64,000 bases of DNA. It comes from Hetaerina americana. Its lineage: Eukaryota > Arthropoda > Insecta > Odonata > Calopterygidae. The notes under the pieces are model-generated. The model did no database searches. It had not been told where the DNA came from and saw nothing but the letters and a program-made list of their open reading frames with translations. The stretch is taken from the NCBI GenBank assembly GCA_022747635.1, contig JAKTNV010000041.1, forward strand, positions 2,103,501-2,167,500. The letters are read 5' to 3'. Positions within the stretch are counted from its first letter, which is position 1. The number at the start of each line of letters is the position of its first letter. Below, piece by piece: positions 33,835 to 42,965 of the stretch. The position numbers and the translations under genes were made by a program.

Positions 33835-34035
33835 CATGGAAATACCCACTACTACCCACTCCACCGTCTCTTTCCCCTCCTCCCACTCCATCTCCCCCCT
33901 CTACTTCTCTCTCTATTACATAAAGCGGCGTGTCCTCTGTACTTCACCTCTAAATGACTTTGTGAGTCGAATCCCAGGTCGTGCAGAGTAAAATATATGT
34001 GGAAGAACCAAGTCTCTTCTTTTCCGATATGAATC
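33835..34035 (-). mobile_element. PLE-type end, family T2, copy A
   Basis: Its reverse complement matches the segment at 51490-51650 in order: AAGAGACTTGGTTCTTCCAC, ATATATTTTACTCTGCACG, CCTGGGATTCGACTCACAAA, AAGTACAGAGGACAC and AGAGAGAGAAGTAGAGGGGG. The core is damaged (GAATC in place of GAAAC). Assignment to PLE is inferred from copy B. Confidence 0.55.
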
Positions 34036-35944
34036 TCTTCCACCAAGTGACGCCTCGAACCATTCTCTATCGGGAATGACGTTCGAGATTGACCACGTGC
34101 TATTCACGTATTCTAGATCTCAGAGAGGGCAGCGTGCGTCCTCGGGCCGCACGTAGGTGCTTGACGGTGCGGGGCGCTCATGAGAGCGGGCCGCGAAAGC
34201 AGAGGCGCCCGCCCACTCCGGTCATTCAGCACACGGCGTGGCAGCGTGAGCTTCCGTGACCCCCCCCCCCCGGCGGAGGGGGTGGGGACAAATGCGGGGA
34301 GCGTAGGGGGAGGCCCTGAGTAGGAGCGGAGCGACACTCCCCCGAGTCAAACCGCATTCGTCCGGAACTGGTGGATGGATGCCCAGGGAGATGCCTTGGT
34401 GCTCCGGAGTGCCGATGGGCGTCTTCGGCGACGGGGGCGTGCTCGTGGAGGCGGAGGGGCGGCTGGGTTTTTGTTTGCTGCGCGATGACGAAGGGGGAGG
34501 GGGGATTGGCAACAGAGCACGTTATCCGCCTCGGCGGCTTTATATTTCGGAATTCTCGCAAATACGGTTGAACATCGAAGTGAAGAGAGCCCCGCGTTAG
34601 CTGGGGAAGCGCTCTTCAGGGAGGGCTTTTGAGCCTCGGTCACGGGGCGCACTTTGAATGCGGCGCGTGTGTAATCACCATGCGGAGCAACGGAATTGAT
34701 GAGTTGTTGAACCGGGCTTACGGGAGAGGGGGCGGAGGGGAGGCACATGGTGTCGTCGCCTTCAAAGCCGCCGAGCACCACCTTTGATCGGATGGAAGAC
34801 GGCGGCGCGGGGTGGGGTGAGGGGATGGGGTTAGGGGGATGGGTATGGGTGGGGGTGGGGTGAGGGGATGGGGCTAGGGGGATGGGGTGGGGTTGGGGGA
34901 ATGGGTGGGGGGATGGGTATGGGTGGGGTGGGGGGATGGGGTGGGGTGGGGGTATGGGTTTTGGCGATTGCTGTTTTGCAGGTGCAACTTTTCGTTTCTT
35001 TTTCGTTCCTGCCGTCGGTGGCGCTGTTGAGAGAGGCGAACTTAGGACGGCGCGGCCGGGTCACGTGGTGACCTCGACGCAAATGAACGAGAGGGCAATC
35101 GAGTGACTGTTGCTCTCCTCGGCGCCCCAGACGTTGCCTCGGCGCGAGAGTTACTCGGAGAGTAGTTCCGAGCAGCGCCTGCGCAGTTGTGGGTTGGGGG
35201 AGGAAGAGAATTACCGCTCGACTGAAATTCGCTCTCTTGACACTGTTCCCACTCATCACATTAATTCGATTATATTGTAATTGAGAGCAAACATATTTTC
35301 CATTCAATTTAACAACCTCTGCACGGATATTGCAAGATAGCCTACATCAACAGTGAAGACATTAGAAAGATATTGATGATAGTGCGCCCAATGTGATGGA
35401 ACTAAGTTATGAAGGAAATGCGATTTTTTTCAGTTTGGCCCTTCGCTTATCAAATATTATCGTCCTAATGTAACATGCCCTCTCCGGGTACATGAGATAC
35501 ACACGTTTCTAATAATTTCTAATTCTCATTAATACATCATTTCAATCACTTTACCTTTCAATTTCAATATTGGCGCGAAAAATCTTTTTGCTATCGGCAG
35601 AAGTCCATTCATGCGTGAAGGCGGTTAACCGAAAATATAGAGCCACGATTCTCAATTTGACCTCTCTCTCCACATTTACAGCCGGCAGCGAAAGCGCATC
35701 GCCCCCGGAGCCACCCACGCTCCCCACGGCCGTCCGCTCGCAAGGCGCGCGCCTCGCGGGCCAAATAATTAAGAGAACACGGACAAGGGCAGTAATTAGG
35801 TCGATGATTAGTCTTTCAATCATGGAATAGATATTACCTAGCAACAAACACTACAGTACATTGGAAATCACGAATGTTACTCAGCATTTCTCTTCATATA
35901 ATCATATAACAACAATAAAACACGAATCAAACAGCCTCTTACAT
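34036..35944. other. Unassigned CG-rich stretch
   Basis: 34100-35200 is CG-rich with many overlapping open frames on both strands, none with a recognised domain. 35250-35944 returns to ordinary AT-rich composition. It could be a second CpG island, but no exon is recognised. Confidence 0.35.
34810..34965. repeat. G-rich minisatellite (GGGGATG/GGGGTGG units)
   Basis: Plus strand is a series of GGG and GGGG runs split by T, A or AT. A 43-bp higher-order repeat is visible: TGAGGGGATGGGG at 34818 and again at 34861, each followed by YTAGGGGGATGGG. Confidence 0.85.
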
Positions 35945-36232
35945 GATAACTGAAATCCATTTATTAGTGGAGGCGACCGACAGCTGAGATCATTTAGGGC
36001 ATTAAGGACAGGAAAGGATGAAGGTTGGAGAGAAACCCGGCGTCGGCATTAGCCTTCTCTTAATGAAAGGCGCCAAGGGGTACGCAGTTTAACGTCCCAT
36101 CCGACGGATGGCGTACTCATTCTAAGTGCTCTCCACAAAGCACCTCAAGTAGGGATTGGGATAACACTGAAAAATATCTGCCGCCTCCGGGACTCGAACC
36201 CGGACCCTCTGGGTGAGAATCCAGTACCTTGA
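35945..36232 (-). mobile_element. SINE-B, well-preserved copy
   Basis: On the minus strand: tRNA-like head with box B (GGGTTCGAGTCCCGG) near 36200, then ATATTTTTCAGTGTTATCCC, CCCTACTTGAGGTGCTTTGT, GTACGCCATCCGTCGGATGG, GACGTTAAACTGCG, GGCGCCTTTCATTAAGAG, GCCGACGCCGGGTTTCTCTC, CATCCTTTCCTG and a short A-rich tail (AATAAATGG). Same order as the copies at 58.05 and 44.65 kb. RNA polymerase III transcription from the tRNA-like head is the family norm for such elements. Confidence 0.85.
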
Positions 36233-36372
36233 ACTTTTTTTATGACCAATACTTACGGATAATACTTTAAAGATATCAACTAATTGGAGACTATTGTTTC
36301 TGAGAGTTCTAAAAAATTACCAGAACACATCATTGTTCGAAGCATTACTCTTCGGATTCAGCAGGCCAATTA

Positions 36373-37116
36373 CGAGGGTCATCCGGAAAGTAGTACCCGT
36401 TCGTGCCGCATGAAGTGCTGACGACGCGAGTAGCCGCTGGACGAGGTCAGATAGCTTCAGTGGCTTGTCTGCCTTCTCTGAGCCAAGTTGCGTGACGCTA
36501 GCATTGCCTGTGTTGTTTCTGTGATTGTTTACAATGTTTAAAAAAATTGAGAACGCCGCCAGTTGTGAAGTGAGGGCAGTGATTAAATTCCTCAATGCAA
36601 GAAACGTTCGCCCATGTGATATTCATCGCCAATTAAAGGAGGTGTATGTAATGGACGAGTCGTCTGTTCGGCGGTGGTGTCGCAACTTCAACATGGGGAG
36701 GGGGAACACACACGACGATGAGCGTTCGGAGAGACCGTCTGTCATTACAGACCAACTGGTGAGCTCAGTTGACGAATTCGTGAGGAACGATCGGCGCGTC
36801 ACAATTGATGACATCTGTGAGCATTTTCCCAATGTTTCTCGAACAATTGTTCATGAAATTGTTAAACACCATCTGCATTATGCAAAAATTTGTGCAAGAT
36901 GGGTCCCTCGCGTATCTCAATGAGCTGGCGGCGAAGGACTATGCAGCAGGAATACAGAAACTTGTCACACGTTATGACAAATGCCTTAATTTGCTTGGAG
37001 ATTATGTTGAGAAGTAGTTTAAAGTATCCTCTTTCAAATAAAATTTTTTATGTTTGTTAATATTTACTTTTGTGTCTTTATTTCACGAACGGGTACTACT
37101 TTCCGGATGACCCTCG
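36373..37116 (+). mobile_element. Non-autonomous mariner derivative NA1, copy B
   Basis: 744 bp with the same perfect 33-bp inverted ends as copy A and TA on both sides (36371-36372 and 37117-37118). The interior is near-identical to copy A except that it keeps the 65-base segment deleted in A and lacks 9 bases (GAGACAATG) that A retains. Both copies share the same catalytic-domain deletion. Confidence 0.95.
36534..37017 (+). pseudogene. Deleted mariner transposase remnant in NA1 copy B
   Basis: 36534-36923 reads 129 residues of the N-terminal DNA-binding region: FKKIENAASCEVRAVIKF, CDIHRQLKEVYV, SSVRRWCRNFNMG, then RPSVITDQLVSSVDEFV, RRVTIDDICEHFPNVSRTI and ICARWVPRVSQ followed by a stop. 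An overlapping frame then continues to the C-terminal DKCLNLLGDYVEK at 37017. The join removes the whole DDE/D core. The surviving part could in principle bind the element ends and compete with an active enzyme; that is speculation. Confidence 0.88.
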
Positions 37117-37139
37117 TACATCCCTAAATAGTGACCTCA

Positions 37140-37335
37140 CTTGTGCGAATAACTGAGCATCATCAACCTTTTATTTAAAAAATATAACATCGAACGGAGA
37201 GGTTGCCCATGAAATTAATCGCAGATCAAGATATGACAACAAGGAAAATCACAGCACAAGCACTGAGTGAAGAAAACCCTACCGCGGCAGGAATTGAACC
37301 CGTGACCTCTAAATAAACAGGAGAGGGTGTTAACC
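37140..37335 (-). mobile_element. SINE-C, tRNA-derived, single copy seen
   Basis: On the minus strand the head reads GTCCAGGATAGGCGACGGG (box A side) and CGGGTTCAATTCCTGCCG (box B GGTTCAATTCC), followed by a unique body (CTTCACTCAGTGCTTGTGC) and a tail with AAATAAAAGG near 37165. It differs from SINE-A and SINE-B. Its head abuts the Jockey-like LINE at 37336. Confidence 0.6.
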
Positions 37336-39050
37336 CGTCGCCTATCCTGGACGTCGCCATCTCCCTTAATCTTCCGTTCATAGCTCCCCCATCTGTAATT
37401 CACGCCTTTGACTCCGACCACCTACCCATCCTACTTGACATCCCCCTCAAATCTGAATTCGACGCTCTCCCTACCAAACAACTGACTGACTGGCACCGAT
37501 TTCCAGACGCCCTTCGCTCCATACTTGACCCACTCACCCCACTTGACAAACCTTCTTACGAAGAACTGAGCACGTCACTTCACATAACCGATTCCCTTTC
37601 ACACGCCTTCAGCAAAATAACTCGCACTGTCCCCAATAAAAAACATTCACAATCGTAAACTCCCACGCTTCATCAAAACCCTCATTTACGCAATAATTCA
37701 CAATCGCAAACTTTGGCAACAAACTAGACTTCCCCAACACAAACATGAATACACGCACCTAAGTAACAAAGTACAGAGGAAGATTAGTAAAATAAAAACC
37801 AACGAGTGGGAGACACATCTTTCTACACTTAACCTTGAAGACAACTCCCTCTGGAAACTAACACGATCCCTAAGGAAACCAAACAAAATTTTTTCTCCCC
37901 CATTAAAATATAATATTCTAATCTTTATCTAATATTCTCTATCTAATATTGGAGAAAATAATCCTCTCCCGCCTAGAAACCCAAGCTTCCTCCCACAAAA
38001 TCCTGCGACCGGAGCAACTTGGCTTCCGCCAAAACACGTCCTCCATCCACCAAATCCTACGGCTGGTCGAATCAATCAGCCGTGGATTCAGCCTTCGCCA
38101 ACAGATGCAGTATTTCTCGATGTCGCCCGGGCTTCCGATAAGGCGTAGCACAAAGGCCATCCATACAAACTAAGTATAAAACACTTTCCGCCTCCATGGA
38201 TACGTTTGCTGAAAAACTACTTGAACCGTCGAGAATTTGTAGTCGCCTGCGGCCCAGTCCTGTCAAATGTACGTCCAGCAACAGCTGGCGTCCCACAAGG
38301 ATCCGTGCTCAGTCCCTTACTCTTTAACATCTACGTCAATGACTTCCCCACATCTCAATTCACCCAAATACATGTGCATTCAGACGACACAGCCATTTCC
38401 ACCACTTCACGAACTTCCGACAACAACATACGTCAACTAAACGGCCACCTCACCAAAATACACCTCTGGACAAAAACGTGGAAACTCGAAATTAACCCCA
38501 CCAAAAGCACACACGTACACTTTGAACGCGGACGCAAAGATGAAACACACAATTCACCAAAAATCAACAACACAGAAATCCCAAGGGGCTCAAATCATCG
38601 TTTCCTGGGCGTAACCCTGGACCGGGCACCCAACATATCGCGACCACCTAGAACAAACTACCATAACCGCTCACGTAGCTAGGACCCAAATGCACGGTCT
38701 GTTCACCGAAAACTCCCCTTTATCCCATTCTACGAGAGTTCGTATGTATAAAACAATAATCCGCCCTAAATTACTTCACGGCTGTGATATTTTTGTAGTC
38801 ACCAAGGAATTAAGAAAAGCGTTGGAGATATTCCAAAACAAGACTCTCCGTCTCTTACTTAATCTCCCAAGACTCACTAACATGCAGCATGTGCGCTCCG
38901 CTCATAAACTCCCCACAGTAAATTCATTCATTAATAAAACCGTAAAAAAATTGCAAAAACGATTAAAATTAACCAAAAACCCCCTCTTATTGAACACATG
39001 GGACTACGAAATACCAAAAAACCTTACAACAATCACTCGCCTATGAGTCT
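37336..39050 (+). pseudogene. Jockey-like LINE fragment: endonuclease end and reverse transcriptase, decayed
   Basis: Starts at the end of an endonuclease domain (SPILDVAIS... SVIHAFDSDHLPILLDI, with the SDHLP motif) and continues through a linker (RKLWQQTRLPQHKHEY, WKLTRSLRKP). Then come reverse transcriptase blocks: RPEQLGFRQNTSSIHQILRL, LKNYLNRREFVV, the AGVPQGSVLSPLLFNIYVND block, and HSDDTAI where YADD is usual. The C-terminal part reads LHGCDIF and ALEIFQNKTLRLLL, ending near 39046. There are frameshifts near 37650, 37920, 38160 and 38683. The Tyr-Ala to His-Ser change at the catalytic site and the shifts make it inactive. The SDHLP plus VPQGSVLSP pattern is typical of the Jockey clade. 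Confidence 0.85.
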
Positions 39051-39283
39051 TTCCTATCTATCATTGTTATTAATCCCTAATTGGCTCATAAGTTGCATAC
39101 TGCCTAAGTCAAAATAAGCATCTATAATTGTCACATTTCTTTTTGTTATTCCTTTTCGTAAGCTTTCCATTAAGACGCTCACTATCATATGTACTGTAAA
39201 ACTATAAACAACCATGTACCTAGTTTAACCAAATGCAAAATTGTTCAAACAAGTGTGTATATATATGTATGTATATATATATG

Positions 39284-39284
<1 letters not shown>

Positions 39285-39348
<64 letters not shown>
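39285..39348. repeat. (TA)n microsatellite
   Basis: TA run on the left side of the large inverted repeat, separated from it by a 50-base PLE-like lead (GACGTAACACGGAAATG). Confidence 0.95.
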
Positions 39349-39351
<3 letters not shown>

Positions 39352-39397
39352 TATATATAGATGATTTCGTCGACGTAACACGGAAATGTTGAATAAT

Positions 39398-39613
39398 AAA
39401 TTGGACAGCAACAAACAATATAGAAACACATAAAAAGATCACTCACACGTTATTTATTGATCATTTCGACGGAATTCTGCTCCGTCTTCATCGGGAGATA
39501 TAGAAGTCTCTATCTTCCGATGAAGACGGAGCAGAATTCCGTCGAAATGATCAATAAATAACGTGTGAGTGATCTTTTTATGTGTTTCTATATTGTTTGT
39601 TGCTGTCCAATTT
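39398..39613. repeat. Large inverted repeat of PLE-type ends (about 103-bp arms)
   Basis: Positions 39398-39500 and 39511-39613 are reverse complements with one visible mismatch (TCGGGAGATA against TCGGAAGATA) and a 10-base spacer. Each arm carries, outward from the centre, CCGATGA, a 6-bp stem GACGGA/TCCGTC, GAAATGATC, ACGTGTGAGTG and TGTGTTTCTATATTG. The right arm has CCGATGA at 39517-39523, GACGGA 39525-39530, TCCGTC 39538-39543, GAAA 39544-39547; the left arm mirrors it. Both flanks are (TA)n. Confidence 0.95.
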
Positions 39614-39619
39614 TTATAC

Positions 39620-39623
<4 letters not shown>

Positions 39624-39687
<64 letters not shown>
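39624..39687. repeat. (TA)n microsatellite
   Basis: TA run on the right side of the large inverted repeat. Confidence 0.95.
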
Positions 39688-39689
39688 GG

Positions 39690-41012
39690 AATTAAAAATT
39701 ATATTTAACAAAACTGAATGAAAAAAGAGAATAAATGATGAGATAAAAAAGAGAAAAAACGGAGAAAGAAAACAAAATAATTATAATGACAAGAATGAGA
39801 AAAATAATAATAATGATAATAGAACAAAATTTAAAAAAGAAAAAAATAAACATAATGCACCAAAAAGAAAAATATATTTTTATCTCGAAAATATTGCAGC
39901 AATATTTATAGTTATTTATTATGTTGTACCTATATTCATAGTTGTTTGTATATTTATAATGCTGTACCTATAGTCTCTAATTTTGTACACCATACAACAA
40001 TGTATCAAACTTGTATATATGTCTGCTTTAATTCTTCTGGAAATCTGTGTGCACTGTTAATAATTTAATTTTAGGCTTTAAGTCCAATCCTTAAGTAATT
40101 CTGTAAGCGATGTAAATAATTTAAGTTTAGCCCGTAAGTTTCCTTTACAGGCAAACAACATATACATACGCCCTCATATCTCACAAGCCATTTTTATCAT
40201 CAATTGTAAAATCTACCGGCAGTGGTGGGAATTCTCACCGGAACGGATTAAGTTAGTCGACACCAAGTGTCGCATCAGACTGGTGAACGGGTTAACCCTT
40301 CTCCACCGAGGGCAACAAAATACACTTTTGGGAGAAATTTGATTTGCCCCGATGAGAGGCGCATTTAGACTAAAGGCCCACCCGGACTGGAGTCCACCTC
40401 ACTCCGGAACTTTCACCGAACCGCGCAAACGAAAACGTAGTGTCGCGGCACATGACTCAATTTTCGACTCGTTCGCGACAGGGCATTCACTTCACCCCCC
40501 CAACCCTTTCCCCTGACTTTCTCAACATCCCTTCTTCACTTCTCTTCACTGGAAGTCAGCGTGGAAAACACTCAACTTTCTGAGAGTGGAGAGGAGAAAA
40601 ATTGATTTACTTTTATCCGAAGCGAAATTTTCTCTTCTAGGAGGGCAAGATGGATGATGAAGGAGATGGATGGCATTTTACATTTTTCGAAGCTTCAATT
40701 TTTTTCCTTCCTTGGTGTTTCGTCTCCTTATTACGTGCATTATCTTACACACTCTCACGCGGATTTATGGAGATAAATGGCCTGGGGGAGAAAGTCTCTC
40801 CTTGAAGGAAAGAAAATGTGACTACGGAGAACTCCACCGAAAAAAGTGGAATCCCGCAGGTATGGAGCGAAGAGCATTTTGAAGGAATGGAGATAATGTA
40901 CAAATTACGACAACGGTCACTCCGGAGAACAACTGTTAAATGCACGCCAATTGGGTCTCATTGGATTATTATCAGTTGCTCACACAAATAAATAGTTAAT
41001 CAAGGGAATAAC

Positions 41013-41015
<3 letters not shown>
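39690..41015. other. Unassigned AT-rich then mixed stretch
   Basis: 39690-40200 is A/T-rich and purine-biased (AAAAAGAGAAAA units). 40200-41000 is ordinary non-coding DNA with nothing recognised. Confidence 0.4.

Positions 41016-41061
<46 letters not shown>
41016..41061. repeat. (TA)n microsatellite
   Basis: TA run that leads directly into the perfect palindrome. Confidence 0.95.
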
Positions 41062-41068
<7 letters not shown>

Positions 41069-41297
41069 AATACACAGTAACACATAATATAGAAACACAA
41101 AAAAAGAGAACACTCACACGTATTTTCTTGATATTTCGACGGAAACAATCCGTCTTCCTCTGAAGATGTAGAAGTAATGCTTTACTTCTACATCTTCAGA
41201 GGAAGACGGATTGTTTCCGTCGAAATATCAAGAAAATACGTGTGAGTGTTCTCTTTTTTTGTGTTTCTATATTATGTGTTACTGTGTATTGTACTAT
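41062..41297. repeat. Perfect 116-bp inverted repeat of PLE-type ends with 4-base loop
   Basis: 41062-41177 and 41182-41297 are exact reverse complements over all 116 positions by my reading; the spacer is TGCT. Each arm, outward, carries TTCAGAGGA, a 6-bp stem GACGGA/TCCGTC, GAAATATCAAG, ACGTGTGAGTG, TGTGTTTCTATATTATG and GTACTA. The order matches the 39.4-kb repeat and the PLE fragments at 7 and 61.7 kb. To the right, CCGTGTTACGTC and GAAAGCAT match the reversed lead at 39361-39390. Confidence 0.96.
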
Positions 41298-41331
41298 TCG
41301 GCACTTCCGTGTTACGTCTATGAAAGCATAT

Positions 41332-41354
41332 ACTATATATATATATATATATAT
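41332..41354. repeat. (TA)n microsatellite
   Basis: Short TA run to the right of the perfect palindrome. Confidence 0.9.
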
Positions 41355-41469
41355 GTACGTATTTATATACGCATGTATATGCATATACACGTATGTTTTT
41401 TATATATTTTATATATAACACTTTTTGAAAGTCTCACGGACGTGAATAATAATGTATAACACTTAGCAC

Positions 41470-41560
41470 TAGTGGACACAGACAAAAACACACAGAAACA
41501 CACAAAAAAGAGACACTATTTTTCAAGCTTTCCCTTTACCAAGGAAGAGAGGGACAGAAG
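41470..41560. mobile_element. Possible PLE-type end fragment
   Basis: Contains ACAGAAACACACAAAAAAGA and GACACTATTTTTCAAGCTTT next to ACCAAGGAAGAGAGGG. The A-rich ACAGAAACACA block followed by GACACT and a CAAGCTTT block resembles the other PLE-type ends here, but no clear core is present. Confidence 0.35.
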
Positions 41561-42708
41561 AGTTCTGTCTCACTCTTCTCCCAGTCTTCAACATCCCGCT
41601 GCCGGTCAATACCCCCTTCATCCACTTTTCCTGTCTCCATTGTATTGCTCAAAACAAACCCCTCTCTCTCTTCGCCCACCATACCAAGTACTTCCCCGTT
41701 TGTTTTCTTCTCGGTCCATTTCACCTTCTCCATTCTTCTCCACACCCACATTTCAAAAGCCTCCAGTCTACGTCTGTCCTCCTGCTTCAATGACCACGTT
41801 TCCGCGCCGTACATAGCTACGCCCCATATCAAAGTTTTTACGAGTCTTTTCTTAACATCCTTACTCAACGTCCCCGTCATCAACTCCCTCCTCCTTGCAA
41901 AAACCTCTTTGCCTAGCGCAATTCTTCTCCTTACGTCCCTACCACTTTGACCGTGTTGGTCCAAAACACTACCGAGGTACGTAAACTGCTCTACCTGCTC
42001 TAGTTTTTGCCCTCCTATTTTAATGTTAAGCTTAGCCTTTTTCTTTCTAGAAAATAGCATAACCTATGTTTTATTAATATTGATTCTCATCCCATACCTA
42101 TCGCACTGAATTTCCAATTCACCAAGCAATGCTTGCAGCCCCTTGGCTGACTGACAAACTAAATCTTGGTCATCAAGAAACCTAACTGATTTTACGAATT
42201 CCCCGCCGACTTTCATTCCTACCCCCAATTCTTCCCATGCCTCTTTAATCATTTCCTCTGCATACAGGTTGAACAGCAACGGTGATAATGGGCAACCCTG
42301 CCTTACACCTCTTCCTAACACTGCCCATCCGGACTCCCCGTTCCCCACTCGTACCTGAGCAGTCTGAGACATTTACAGGTTGCAGATTAGCCTCCTTTCT
42401 CTCCAATCTATTCCTATTTTCTGCAATATACTCATTAGTTTTTCCCAGTTCACTCTATCAAACGTTTTTTCGAAATCGACGAAACAGGCAAATACCTCCT
42501 GGTTGTATTCTATATTCCTCTCGATTAATTATCTCATTACTGCAATGGCATCACGTGTACCCCTTCCCTTCCTAAACCCAAACTGATCCTCCCCTAAGTA
42601 GTCATTTGCCCTACTCTCTATCCTTTTGTTTATGCTCCTGAGAACAACTTTAGCTGCGTTTGATATCAAACTTATCGTCCTGTAGTCCTCACATGATATA
42701 GCCGGTTT
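41561..42708 (-). pseudogene. RTE-like LINE copy 6, reverse transcriptase and C-terminus, broken
   Basis: Minus-strand frames 42729-42529, 42372-42064 and 42060-41536 read the reverse transcriptase from EDYRTISLIS and QFGFRKGRGTRDAI, through [13 protein letters not shown] and [16 protein letters not shown], to KLNIKIGGQKLEQVEQ and RRLEAFEMWVWRR. The catalytic site reads FLDDQDLV instead of FADDQALV. A stop after NINKT and another near 42375 and 42528 separate the frames. Its 5' end, on the right, stops at an AT-rich block leading to (TA)n; the 3' end lacks the usual signature. Confidence 0.92.
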
Positions 42709-42746
42709 ATATATTATATATATAAACACACGTGTATGTACATATA

Positions 42747-42747
<1 letters not shown>

Positions 42748-42783
<36 letters not shown>
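42748..42783. repeat. (TA)n microsatellite
   Basis: TA run next to the truncated 5' end of LINE copy 6. Confidence 0.95.
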
Positions 42784-42788
<5 letters not shown>

Positions 42789-42860
42789 ATACGGATTTTA
42801 TTTTCCGCCGCCGAGAGCTTGCCGGCGCCCGGAGTGACTCGAGCGTCGCACTTCACGCTG

Positions 42861-42965
42861 GAGGCTAGGTGGATGGAGGCTGAATCCCTGGAGGCCAGAT
42901 CGTAGGAGGCTATATCGCTGGGGGCTAGATCCCTAAAGGCTAGATCGTAGGAGGCTATATCGCTG
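42861..42965. repeat. Minisatellite, seven tandem 15-bp units
   Basis: Exactly seven 15-base units of the form GAGGCTAGATCGCTG can be laid end to end. Units 3-4 (GAGGCCAGATCGTAG, GAGGCTATATCGCTG) recur as units 6-7, giving a 45-bp higher-order period. Confidence 0.9.

Noticed and set aside
36185..36235. Possible tRNA gene on the minus strand
   Set aside because: The box B is good, but the downstream body matches two other loci, so it is the head of SINE-B.
39398..41297. CRISPR-like or phage-type repeat interpretation of the palindromes
   Set aside because: There are two unrelated palindromes with no spacer array, in a eukaryotic repeat context; the shared pattern is that of retroelement ends.
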